A DNA stretch of 64,000 bases from Lingula anatina. Lineage: Eukaryota > Brachiopoda > Lingulata > Lingulida > Lingulidae. Below are positions 50,535 through 60,731 of the stretch, one piece after another. The stretch covers positions 965,922 to 1,029,921 of the forward strand of contig NW_019775525.1 in NCBI RefSeq assembly GCF_001039355.2, given 5' to 3'. A program made the translations under genes and the position numbers. A model generated the notes under the pieces. It worked only from the letters and a program-made list of their open reading frames with translations. It had not been told where the DNA came from and ran no database searches. Within the stretch, counting starts at the first letter, position 1. Every line of letters starts with the position of its first letter.

Positions 50535-50869
50535 TCGAGGAATAGAAAATAGATCGCCGAATTAACTACTAAAACTTGATTAAAATACCTGTGCGTTGTC
50601 ATCGTCTCCCGTTAGTACTTGCGAAGGGATGTTTCGAAGTAAATTGCTTGTTTTGTGCATTCTGATGCTAAATTTTGTCGGTCTATATCTGCCACAATCC
50701 TGGGGACTTTTCTACCAAAATTTTGTCCATAGTAAACTAGATGGTGTCGATGGGTAGCCATGGCATATCCCCAAACGTCCCCGCATTGTTAAGCGTGGCT
50801 GTCCCCCAGGGACCTCATCCCCTTGATATCTATGACAATGCCTGGGTCTTTTATGTTAGACTGTTGCAA
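50535..50869. other. Downstream region of the intact module gene
   Basis: No coding signal. An ATTAAA hexamer at about 50579-50584 could be the poly(A) signal of the gene, 45 bases after the stop. Confidence 0.4.
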
Positions 50870-51370
50870 AAACGAAGTGTGATCAAAAAGTTCTCGGCCT
50901 AATATACTTTGATTCAATACATTGGCAGACGATCCAAATCAGTCGATAATTTTATCTTATCGAAGGTCATTGGTTGAGAAAATAAGATTCCAACGCTTAT
51001 TATTACACCAGGAAGTCTCTCTAAAGACGAGAAGGGTGTGTAAAACTGACCAAATGCACCTGCACACACGTCGCAAGTTGCCATGGCTGCTGTGATTAAA
51101 TGCGCCCTCATCCCCCATATTCTCCTGATTTAGCCTCTTCTGACTTCTATCTGTTCCCAAAACTGAAATCTAACCTTTTTGTTAGAAAATTCGGAAGCAA
51201 TAAAGGTGTCATAGATGCAGTAAATGAGTAGTTGGGGGACCAGGATATAGACTTCTATTTTTAAGGGATACACTAATTAGAACAGCGATGGATAAAGTGC
51301 ATCAAGATGAAGGGAGATTATATTGAAAAGTAATAACCAACTTTTCATTCCTAGGCATTCCAAAATACAA
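50870..51370 (+). mobile_element. Degenerate mariner-type transposon
   Basis: Starts with a terminal-repeat-like gtgatcaaaaagttctcggcc. Pieces of a mariner transposase C-terminus are readable on the + strand in more than one frame: an NAPAHTSQVAMAA stretch at about 51055-51095, then PHPPYSPDLASSDFYLFPKL from 51106, the region with the last acidic residue of the DD34D triad, and finally the KGDYIEK-like end before taa at 51331-51333. Frameshifts and stops (51229-51231, 51261-51263) kill it, and the N-terminal half is missing. Inactive relic. Confidence 0.8.
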
Positions 51371-52547
51371 GAGCCCTAGATATTGTGAACATGTTTAATA
51401 AAAAATGTGAGAGAAAATATGAATATCAATATTGAGAGGGATCCGAAAGTTTTTGTAATTGGCTTTGGTAAAAATATGATATAGAAAGATTATATTTATT
51501 TATGCTTGTTATACAGAAATATATAAGCATAAGTAGGTCTAGGTCCGAAATCCCTACTTGGGTCGGTTTAAAACAATACACCCGATACTACAGAAATATA
51601 TGCAAAATTTCCATCTATTTGTACCCGGAAAGGAAACAATCTTCTTTGCGGCTTACATGGCTAAACATTGATAAAATATCAAATATTTAACAAATATAAA
51701 ATAGTAAACACACACCTTATGAATATAGCAGACTATTATCTCTCTTATTTATCTAACTCAAGAAACATACGGATCATATAGCCCAGTGGGAAGTCACACA
51801 GTTGGTACCTCATGCTAATTTAAGAACTATATACATGTACCTACTATGCTTGGTTTGAAAATGATGTATAAGGTGTGTGTATACTCTTAGTCTAGTAATT
51901 AGATATTTATAATTTTCCACGCGTAGTTGGTTCGTGTATCCAAAAATGTAAGTTTGATGAGCAGTGGGTACAGAGGTTGCCAATATTTTTTTGTTTTAGA
52001 AAAATAGAGCCTTTAGCTGTCGATTTTCAAACTTTGTTTTTCGTCCTGTCAGCTACTTACTTTCATTGGGTTATTATTATTATTATTATTAGTAGTAGTA
52101 GTAGTGGAATTAGAATTATGACTATAAAATCTGAATTGATTATTATTATTATTATTATAATGAAAATCTTCTGTACAGTTAGCGTATAGGGGAGCAAACG
52201 AGCGAATATGAATGTGTGTGTGTGTGCATAAGAGGAGTTTCTTTATATTACTTTTTCTTCAGTCTGTATCTTCACACTATGTAAACATTTATTTATTTAA
52301 TTTATTTACTTCAATAAAGTATTTAAAAGATATTGTGAACAACAAAAAGAAAAATCAAGAGTGACCCTAAATTCCATGTTAACTGCATAACACAGGAAGT
52401 AACACTTTCTCTTAAACAAGAAAAGAATAAACTTTTATTTGAAAATGCCGAAAAAGAGAAACAATGGGAAAAAGAGAAAGACTTTTTGCAATCGCAGATT
52501 AAAGATGAGTTATCAAACGCTCAAGGTTGGAATCTTAAATGTGTGTC
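51371..52547. other. Non-coding, repeat-rich
   Basis: AT-rich sequence with short ATT/AGT triplet runs (52068-52104, 52139-52160). I see no gene, intact transposon or RNA. Confidence 0.4.
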
Positions 52548-52665
52548 ACGCCTACCGAATCGGGTAGGGAGTAAAGATAATTACCCCCTAACAGCTTTAC
52601 TAGGCGTGACAGACATTTAAGCCGGTTAAGTTGATGGCAATTTAGTGAGCCTCCCCAGGGAGATA
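52548..52665. mobile_element. Diverged internal piece of TWA-target MITE
   Basis: Retains the central blocks of the family (ttaccccctaacagcttt, ggcgtgacagacatttaagc, agtgagcctcccc) but has lost recognisable termini. Older than the other copies. Confidence 0.65.
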
Positions 52666-52689
52666 TACACGGTAGATATCTTCCGAACC

Positions 52690-53335
52690 ACCTGCCAAGA
52701 CAGATGTGCACATGAGTCTTTTTTTAACCATCAGATGTAATCGAAAATTTAAAAAAAGTCCAGGCTTAATTATAAAGAGTCAGTTGAGACACGGAACGCT
52801 GTCGACACGCCTTAAGCCAAATCATGAGGGGTTTTCCATACATCATTTATAATCAATAAACTAAAGATTAAACGTTGTTAAGATAATAAGATAATAAAAC
52901 AATCTGTAACTGAACAATTATCAATAATTATCTGATGCACTTATATATATATAAATATATGGTATCATGAGGATATTTTGACAGAACACATAGCTCGATG
53001 AACAGCAAAAGGTTTAAGGTGACTTTAGAAGATACTGCAGGGAATACTTTTCTATCAAGTGATCAAGTGGTAGGTGTTAAGACTGCACATTCATTGTACT
53101 TACTCAGTGGCGGATCTGACAGTCTTTCAGATAATCTTTGTTGATCTATCCTCCATTTTGATCGTCTTCCAACAGAAAAAAGGAGATACCCGTCAAAGTA
53201 AACTTGAAAATCTGACCGTCTTCCGGAAGACTCAGAAGACGGCCTAAATCCGCCCCTGTTAATACTAATGTATAGTTGATAGACATTTTATGGGCAGTGT
53301 AGACTTGATTTGACAACAAGTCGGTTAAGTGAGCC
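52690..53335. repeat. Partial copy of the ~1.36-kb repeat
   Basis: Aligns with 60170-60200 and then 60845-61680: accacctgc, cagatg-aatc, aattataaagagtca, gaacacatagctcg and atcaagtgatcaagtggtag blocks are all shared. It is interrupted by a 154-bp hAT-like element at 53105-53258 and lacks a segment equivalent to about 61000-61320. Confidence 0.8.
53105..53258. mobile_element. hAT-like MITE with recognisable target duplication
   Basis: A 154-bp element, left end cagtggcggatctgac, right end ggcctaaatccgcccctg. It is flanked by TACTTACT and TTAATACT. The uninterrupted relative at 61597-61604 reads TTATTACT, so the 8-bp target can be deduced from the empty site. An 8-bp duplication is characteristic of hAT elements. 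Confidence 0.8.
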
Positions 53336-53669
53336 GACCATTTTTTCCAAAAGTAAAGTAGCTTTCGCTTTTTCAGCATACATGTATATTCAATACAGAT
53401 AACATATTTTGAGAAAAACCGATAGGTCAATTGTCTTTAAACTTTCAAGAGTGATCAACATTAATAAAATACAGCTCGAGTTCTAAAATAAACTTGATCG
53501 GATCATGTTTCCAAACGTCACGTTTTTTCCCCCTTTTTTCTGCATATATGCAACACTGATAACACTGTAACTGGGAAAACAGTTGACCTACTGTCTTCAA
53601 ACTAACAGACGTGATCAATCATCAATATTACTAAAATGCAGATCGAGATATTAAAAAACAGACTGATTA

Positions 53670-53707
<38 letters not shown>

Positions 53708-54375
53708 TGCTCATTTTTTCGCATAGTGGCGTTTTTAAGATGTGACTTAGAACCTCCATGGACCTGAAGACCTTAGCTAGTTAGTAGCTCTTTTATTTCA
53801 CATTTTGACAATTTCAACGAGAGACTTGGAACACCCGCGAAATAGCCTCGAAACAAATGTTATCGCTACTTGCGCTCGGTAGCAAATTGCAATGCCTTCG
53901 AGTTTGGCGATAGAGACGGATCGCCATGTTTGCGTGCGATTGCAATCTGCGATGCTTTGTATCGTAGTTCTTGTGTCCAAGATAAGACCTACTAGTGTTA
54001 TATCAGCAGTGAAGTTCATTAAAGATATGTTCTCCTCACAAGTAACACAATCGTATGTGAATAGTATGTATAAGCAGGGAAAACTATTGTGTCTGACCAA
54101 CTTTCATCGTCTGTGTAAATGAAAAAGAAACTGTTTTCAATGTAAAACACAATCACGAAGAGCTATTGGAACTTAAATATCATTTAAAGGTTTAAAATAC
54201 AATATGCCTGGATTTTTGGTATTAAATGCCGAGCTATAACCAACGAATAAAATTCTAGCATATATATTTTTTTAATCAAGATGCCCAAGTACTTTGTTTT
54301 GGCACATGGACAGTGCATCGTCTACACTTCTGCTAATGCGATAATTATTTTGAAATATGTTTAAGTTAGCATCAC
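53336..54375. other. Non-coding spacer with (GT)n
   Basis: A pair of related passages (53390-53480 and 53540-53650, sharing gatcaacatta-like and aaatgcagatcgag-like words) suggests a decayed local duplication. A (GT)n tract lies at 53674-53704. No supported gene. Confidence 0.4.
53674..53704. repeat. (GT)n microsatellite
   Basis: Uninterrupted GT dinucleotides. Confidence 0.95.
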
Positions 54376-54376
54376 T

Positions 54377-54738
54377 AAAGGCTCTGTCACACCTAGCGTT
54401 AAGAGGTAGCCAACGTACATGTTTGAGTATCATATGTGATATTTGCGCATGCGTAACTTTGAGCATATGAAATCACTTTGTTTCCAGTGTATTTTAAAAC
54501 ATATTAGAAAATGAAGAAACAAGCAGCGTATAAAAAAGTTTTGAACACGATCAAGGGTATATGAACGTACACCAGCGCTTACTTGCGTACTCGAGACGTA
54601 TACGACGTACTAAGTAAATCTAACCACGGACAAAATTCGTTATCATGTCTAAGATCTAACGAACCCCTCGTGCTAGGCTGCGTGTGGTCAATTTTTCTCA
54701 CAAGTTAGTAATATACGCTAGTTGTGACAGTGCCTTTA
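54377..54738. mobile_element. TIR element next to the paralogue's promoter
   Basis: About 360 bp with inverted ends aaaggctctgtcacacctag and ctagttgtgacagtgccttt. It is flanked by T/TA that could be a TA target. No coding capacity. Its right end lies about 60 bases upstream of the paralogue's AP-1/kappaB-like block and could alter its regulation. Confidence 0.7.
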
Positions 54739-54780
54739 ATACCTTATAAATGGATAATTAAAATTGTCTTTTCAAATCGA

Positions 54781-54915
54781 AATATCTTTTTCGGCGGCAA
54801 TGAGTCAGGAAAAGTTCCATAAGTGTGCCTGATCTGCAATTGGAAGAGTATTGATGTCTAGGAAAGTATTGTTATGTCTTTTAATCTTTTCTTTTTATAC
54901 TTCTAGAGCAACAAA
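54781..54915 (+). promoter_or_regulatory. Leader/promoter block of the paralogue, AP-1 plus kappaB-like site
   Basis: TGAGTCA at 54801-54807 is followed at once by GGAAAAGTTCC at 54808-54818. The surrounding words (gtctaggaaagtatt, tcttttaatcttttct, gcaacaaaatg) match the leader at 48600-48718. Spacing to the ATG is about 115 bases, versus about 109 in the intact gene. Confidence 0.5.
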
Positions 54916-55467
54916 ATGCTAGTTGTAAGAGCATTTGTGACACAGGTTAATGAGTTTATAACTGTACTTGAAGACCTACCATTGTTAGGAGAAGGGATCA
55001 GTGTCTTAAGAAGACATGCCACTGAATCCTTTACAAGCTACGTGAGATCCCGCTTTGGTACGTGTTTAGGCCTACATAACAATGTGGTTTCGGACATTTA
55101 AGATGTTCGGGTAATAGGCAACTATCTGCAGTCGGTTATCAATTATAAATATATTTTGGTGCATATTTCGTGATACGAAGTTTTTGTGGGTAATCTCTAA
55201 CTTTTTATCTACGTGCACAGTGAAAAGTGCGTAAAACAATCAATGTTAAAAGGGGAAGAACACTTTTGGGAGACTTAACACCAATAAAATCCACACCTCT
55301 TTATCTTCCTCTGTTTGTCTGTCGCGTTTTACACACTATAAACGTAACCCCTGTATTGGGACAGTTATATAATGGCAGTGACATCAAATCAGTTCATTCT
55401 AGGTCTATCATCTATCTACAAATATAATGAAACAAAATTCTCAAAAATTGTGATCGCTATCCCCGGA

Positions 55468-55470
<3 letters not shown>

Positions 55471-55499
<29 letters not shown>
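55471..55499. repeat. Poly-A tract
   Basis: About 28-29 A residues in the paralogue intron, 30 bases left of the 552-bp element. Could be a retroposon tail or a simple homopolymer. Confidence 0.9.
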
Positions 55500-55501
<2 letters not shown>

Positions 55502-55528
55502 CCAAACGCACAAACTAGTAGATTAATG

Positions 55529-56080
55529 AAGGGGACCGTAGAAGATAGGATTGTGCCGGAAGTGTGCGTCATGTAACGTCGAATGGTAATACGTGAAGAT
55601 GCCTGGTCATATTTAGCTGGAAATACACGTGAGTGGATTCGTGAGTGCGAAATTGAAGCGAATTTTCCGAATAATATTATATTTAAAATATTATTTTTTT
55701 CTTTTGGCATTTTGAACCAAAAGAAAAATGTTATCTTACCATGCCATAAAATAAAAAAGACGCTTCATCTTTGCATTCCAGCAGAAAATGACCATGTGTA
55801 ATGTTAGTAAGTGACAGCATACAGTGAATAAGAGCGGGGAGTGTTTGGTTGAGTAACTTGAGTTGACTGTCATGCTCTTATGTAAACGGAGGAGAAGGCC
55901 GCTAGAGATTGCATGAGGTAGAAATAGGAATTAAGGAAGCGGCACATGAAACAACTGGAAAGTAGTTAATAAATTATAAATAAGTCAATAACGTTGTCAC
56001 ACAGGCAGCTGCGCGTCTAACGCCATTCGATATCATATGACGCACACTTCCGGCACAATCCTATCCCCTCCGGTCCCCTT
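55529..56080. mobile_element. 552-bp element with long inverted ends
   Basis: The left end (aaggggaccgtagaagatag onwards to about 55585) is the reverse complement of the right end (about 56020-56080, ending tccggtccccctt-like), with roughly 58 bp of good match including gtgccggaagtgtgcgtcat. The interior encodes nothing convincing. Candidate 8-bp flanks GATTAATG and TATAGATG agree at 5 of 8 positions. Inserted in the intron of the broken paralogue. Confidence 0.8.
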
Positions 56081-57117
56081 TATAGATGTGCGAATTATTT
56101 TCGCAAGTCATAAGTGCTTTACTTTATGTGTCCGTTTATATTTTTAGAAACCCCTCGCTTTAAAACCGTCTCCGCAGAAGTGATGCCTGGGACCTGCAAC
56201 GTTAAATTGTCATTCCAGTTTGAAGATATTTACAGGGGTCATAGAGTGCATGTGCAACTCCAGAGGTGCGACGATGAAAGCCTGACCACTTGGAAGGTTG
56301 TGCAAGAAACCCACGAAGTAGTCAGAACTGATAACCGGTATCTCGTTGATGTCTCAAGAAAGACAAAGCCAGTGAATTACTATCGTGTGGCAGTATATCG
56401 TTCGGCCAATTCAAACGCAGGTGGAGACTGAACCGAAGATGCAGAATTCAGCGAAATCATTTCATATGACCTTCGGCCACTAAAGGCAAGCATCATAGGG
56501 GTAGATTATCAAGCACCTTCGCAGACGGCCTTCGTGAAGGTGAAATACCAGGGTGATGTATATATAGCATTGCAGCGTTCAGAAGACCCGGACTCTAGCG
56601 CGCAGTGGAAAGACGTCGCCCAATATTACCCCCTATTCGCAGCCGGTCAAGGACAGGATGAGAAAAGCAGCGAGATAGTGCTCATCGACTCAGAGGTTAA
56701 AAATCACCAGGGTTATTATTATCGTCTGCGTGTGAGTCGCAGCCAAAAATGGGAGTTTGCTGCGTATAGCCAACCACCCTTCCCGTCAACCCTTCCACCC
56801 CCTTGTGCTTCTATAACTAACATTCTTTTGGAAGAAGGAACGCAGAAAGTGGTGGTGTCGTATAATCTTCCGCACGCAGCCAAGGTATTCATAAAGCTAG
56901 AGAGACTGGATGACAATGTAGCGGGAGCGTGGGTGACCGTGTTTAACCTTAACACAAAACAGTTCCTACGTGGAGCAACAGATCTCAAATTGGTGGATTC
57001 CACGGAGAAAGAGAGTCAGAGGGTTTACCATTACCGTATAGCGACGGCTCATGATAGGAAATGGGAAGACGCAGTGTACAGTGAGCCGGTGCCGTCGCCT
57101 CCAATACCCTCAATGCA

Positions 57118-57473
57118 TTCTGCCACCCCTTTGTGCTAATGTCACCGGCATGCTCCTAGAAGAAGGAACATAGAAAGTGGTGGTGTCATATAATCTTCCG
57201 TCTTCAGCCAAGGCGTTCATTAAGCTAGAGAGACTGGATGACAATGTAGCGGGAGCGTGGGTGACTGTGTTTAACCTTAACACAAAACAGTTCCTACGTG
57301 GAGCAACAGATCTCAAATTGGTGGATTCCACGGAGAAAGAGAGTCAGAGGGTTTACTATTACCGTATAGCAACGGCTTATGATGGGAAATGGGAAGACGC
57401 AGTGTACAGTGAGCCGGTGCCGTCGCCTCCAATACCCTCAATTCTGCCACCCCCTTGTGCTAATATCATATGA
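57118..57473 (+). pseudogene. Duplicated third module of the paralogue, frameshifted
   Basis: A direct copy of about 56798-57117 at a period of 328 bases, which is 108 codons plus a 4-base insertion near 57115-57120. The insertion throws the upstream frame into the TAA at 57137-57139, and a separate TAG stands at 57171-57173 where the first copy has CAG. Beyond that the frame is open again to a TGA at 57471-57473. The two module copies are very similar, so the duplication is recent compared with the split from the intact gene. Confidence 0.75.
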
Positions 57474-57666
57474 ATATTTAACAAGCTAGCTTTACTGTGC
57501 CCTGACACTCAGGGCAGGGGAATATAGAGTTGATTTTGAATTCTTTTTACATTTAATTTTTTTTCCATCTTATTCTATTCTTCTATTAGCGTGAGGATGT
57601 TTCAATTTTGATAAACTTGTTGCCGGTAACATTTATCGGCAAGGGATTTGCTTCCCATTTCTCCCC

Positions 57667-57746
57667 TTAAGCCGGACAAGCTGACAGTAATCTAGTGAGA
57701 CTCCCCACAGGGATAGATCGATCTAAAAATCTATGGAAATGGGGTG
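57667..57746. mobile_element. 3' end of a TWA-target MITE
   Basis: Only the last ~80 bases of the family are present (aagccggacaagctgacag to gatctaaaaatctatggaaa and ggggtg), followed by TAA. 5'-truncated. Confidence 0.8.
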
Positions 57747-58057
57747 TAATACTCCCCCTAGCAAAAAAGTGTCGCCTCTCACGCAATGCGTAAAGTGACA
57801 CAGAAAAATAATGTCAGGGGCCAATGTTCTTTATTCAATTCCTAAAGAGAATGCTTTCACATAAATGTACTGATTGCACAGTCAATGAATAAAGTAACTG
57901 TAGTTTTTAAAAATTCGAAGCTACTTTCTAGGCGAGATAGCAGTGGTCAACAGAAACCTTAACACTGAATATTGCTGGTAAGAAAACTTAAGAATTTTGG
58001 GACCGCTATCACCCCTTTATGTTTCGGCATGAGAATGCTTCTCCAACTCAACAGTAG
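57747..58057. other. Non-coding
   Basis: No supported feature. Includes the phrase caatgaataaagtaac (AATAAA near 57887), too far from any gene to assign. Confidence 0.4.
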
Positions 58058-58217
58058 CAGGCCCGTAGCCAGGGGGGTTCGGGGGGTTCGAAAGGTCCAC
58101 TCTGGGAAAAGGTCCACTCTGGGTAAATTTTGATCTAGGTACATGATGTTTTTATGGAAAAAGGTCCGCTTTTTCAGAAAACGAACCCCCCTTTTGAAAT
58201 TGCTGGCTACGGGCCTG
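58058..58217. mobile_element. hAT-like MITE with cccgtagccag ends
   Basis: A 160-bp element with inverted ends caggcccgtagccagggggg and tggctacgggcctg and an internal ttcggggggttcg / cgaaccccccttt inverted pair. No clear 8-bp target duplication. No coding capacity. Confidence 0.75.
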
Positions 58218-58626
58218 AGTAAGCTGGTTACATGCGAACCAGACCCCCCCCCCCCCCTCCCCCAATGGCCAGCTCAATCCCTAGATCAGAGCCTCGTTGA
58301 AAACATCCCCGGAAATGGATAATGGAGGGATAACTCTGCAAACAAGAATGATGCCACACTATCTTTGTACTGTATGTCGAACACCAACACTGCGCAAACG
58401 TCACGGGACTTTTTGACTCCACGCAGGGACGCGACAGGTGCGTCCTCCAATCCATAAGATACTGTATTTTAATATTTTAATAAAAGCAAAAAGTCTGTTT
58501 CAGTGGTGGGCGAGGTAGCCCTGAAAATACCAATGTTGTTTTTAGTTTAGTTGTTTTTATTGTTGGAAAACGTTTAGAGTCACCCGTATGAATGTTGGGA
58601 AGGCAAAGTTTTTGTAAGTGTTATTA
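58218..58626. other. Non-coding
   Basis: Contains a poly-C run near 58245-58260 and nothing else I can support. Confidence 0.4.
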
Positions 58627-58630
58627 TTAA

Positions 58631-58945
58631 AGGGATAATAACTCCGTATGAACAAAACATTGTGAATAACTCATAGAAATGTAATATATTCCGTTTTACC
58701 ACAAAAACGGCAGCTATAGCTATTATTCTGATATCTGAGCTTGTCTTTAGACCACGTGACCTACACTGATGGCTATACTCTGATAAAATCTCTAAAGATA
58801 TTTTAACCAAATTTTTAGAAAAAAAAAAAACAGGGAAAAACTTTGAATGTAAAAATGGATTCATTAACCATTGGTAGGCATGGGAAAATTGTTGTTTACT
58901 CCAGGAAAATTCATTTTTTGGCCGAAACGAAGAGTTATTATCCCT
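58631..58945. mobile_element. TTAA-flanked TIR element
   Basis: A 315-bp element lying between TTAA at 58627-58630 and TTAA at 58946-58949. The termini are a perfect inverted pair, agggataataactc and gagttattatccct. The interior is shared with 14040-14316 in a CASZ1 intron. The TTAA flanks suggest a piggyBac-type target, but because TTAA is itself a palindrome it could simply be part of the inverted repeat. Confidence 0.75.
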
Positions 58946-58949
58946 TTAA

Positions 58950-59453
58950 GTTGTGTAAGTGTTGTATAATATTACATTTAATTTTATTATCATAATATAT
59001 CTAAATTCATTCCTGGAGGTTCATTGTGTATTTACCCGAATTGGTTACGTAATTGAAGTTTTTGTTTTATTATTATTGTTACCTTTATTATTCTTATTAA
59101 TTTATTTCTGTAGCTGTCTTCATTTTATTCTTTTAGTTCGTATACAAATGGCTACTTTCAAATTTAGAGTTAATTATTCACCGGTAAACTCTACAATGAA
59201 TTAAATATTCAGGTTATTCAGGTTAGGTGACAAATGGGCGAAGGAAGAAATTATTAGATTTTGGTGATTATTAATTTATTAATGTATTAATGGCTTATTA
59301 TAAGTTGTAAAATTGTCTCGTTTATTATATTCGTTCGATATTGAATATAAGTATTAAACTCTCAATTAAAACCGAACGTACAGGTCTACCCATTCAAACA
59401 TGACGTATTATATGTCAAATTAAATGGCTCGTATTTGTTTACTCTATAATTCG

Positions 59454-59487
<34 letters not shown>

Positions 59488-60129
59488 TATATAAACTAAT
59501 TTCGCTGTTTTGGAAGTTGCTTGTATGACATTCATTTTACCTTCATTGTAAGGGGATTTCCTTTGATATTTAATGATATATGCCGCTCCACGGGAATTCC
59601 CACCCCTCCCTCACTCTTGATAAAGAAAATACTCCGTGACCACTAGTGAAAATGTTATTGCAATATGCATTCAAAGCCGTTGGTTAATTTTCAGTAATGT
59701 CTATGGGAAAACCCTCGTGCTAGGGCGAAGTTAGCCTACAAACTTTTGGTCTACTATGTCAATTTTCGTGATAAAATCTTTGTTCGAAGATGAAGTTACG
59801 CTCCACACCAATTGCTATCTCACCTGAAAAAAGAATGGTGTTTATAGAAAACTTGAGTGGCATATTTGCTTAAACATGGCAACGAGAAATATAATCTTGA
59901 GGGCATTTTTATCGTTTGAAATCAGCAGAAAGGCATGTGTATTAATGAATAAAACCTTAATTTCGGTATCTTGATGATAATAAGCCATAAAGTATACAGA
60001 TGTTTTGAACAAATATCAAGTATCATGCCATTATCTATTAAAAGATAAAATAACAATGTAACAAAAGGCAAATAGATACTTTGATCGATATCACGAAGTC
60101 ATGAGAGCCATTTTGGCAACGCACATACA
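58950..60129. other. Non-coding, AT-rich
   Basis: Includes a poly-T of about 25 at 59459-59483 and a short piece (59226-59265) that resembles the interior of the cctccgccaagg repeat. No gene seen. Confidence 0.4.
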
Positions 60130-60690
60130 GGTATTTGTAGATACGTTGATGTATATATGTGTTACAAACCACCTGCTAAAACAAATGTACACACTAAAAA
60201 AACACATCGGTAATTGACCCTGCCGATAAAATCGGTTGACTTGAAATCAGTTACAAACAACGGTGTATTCGGTTACTGATCAACATGGTAACCGTGTCGA
60301 TCGCTTATTAAATAAATGATCTGTAAACATTTGGCATGAATTTTGAAAGACTGTAAAGTAATTCTACAAACTTGTTAATCTTGTTTATTTATAATTCTTG
60401 TTTTAATATACCTAAAATAACTATCATTACAATGCACCTACCGATCGTTAATCAGTTACATCAACAAGATTATTAGTTGGGCACATGTTGAATGGTTGAA
60501 TCGATTGGTTCCAATCACTTTTTCAGTTATTTTAAACTGAAGTGTTTTTAGAGTGCGCTGGTTTTTATTCTTTGTGCACGCTAGTTGGATAAAGAAACTA
60601 AATGTGGGTGTCCCTCTGTTGTATATCTGAAATATAGCCTCCTCTCATTTCTCTCTGTCTTATTCTCTCACTCTCAGTTCCTCTCTCTCT

Positions 60691-60731
<41 letters not shown>

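Larger units (their letters stand above)
54916..57139 (+). pseudogene. Paralogue of the three-module gene, interrupted by one in-frame TGA
   Basis: Exon 1 54916-55057 (47 codons plus 1 nt) and exon 2 from 56148, joined in phase 1 as in the intact gene. Exon 1 has a different sequence (MLVVRAFVTQ...) but is again a predicted amphipathic helix without a myristoylation glycine. Exon 2 encodes module 1 and then meets TGA at 56429-56431. The same frame stays open from there through modules 2 and 3 to a TAA at 57137-57139. Without readthrough the product would be about 141 aa with a single module. The intron holds a 552-bp TIR element and a poly-A tract. Modules 2 and 3 closely resemble those of the intact gene (for example FNLNTKQ, ATDLKLVDSTEKESQ). 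Whether this is a recent pseudogene, a polymorphic null allele, a sequencing error or a functional short protein cannot be settled here. Confidence 0.75.
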
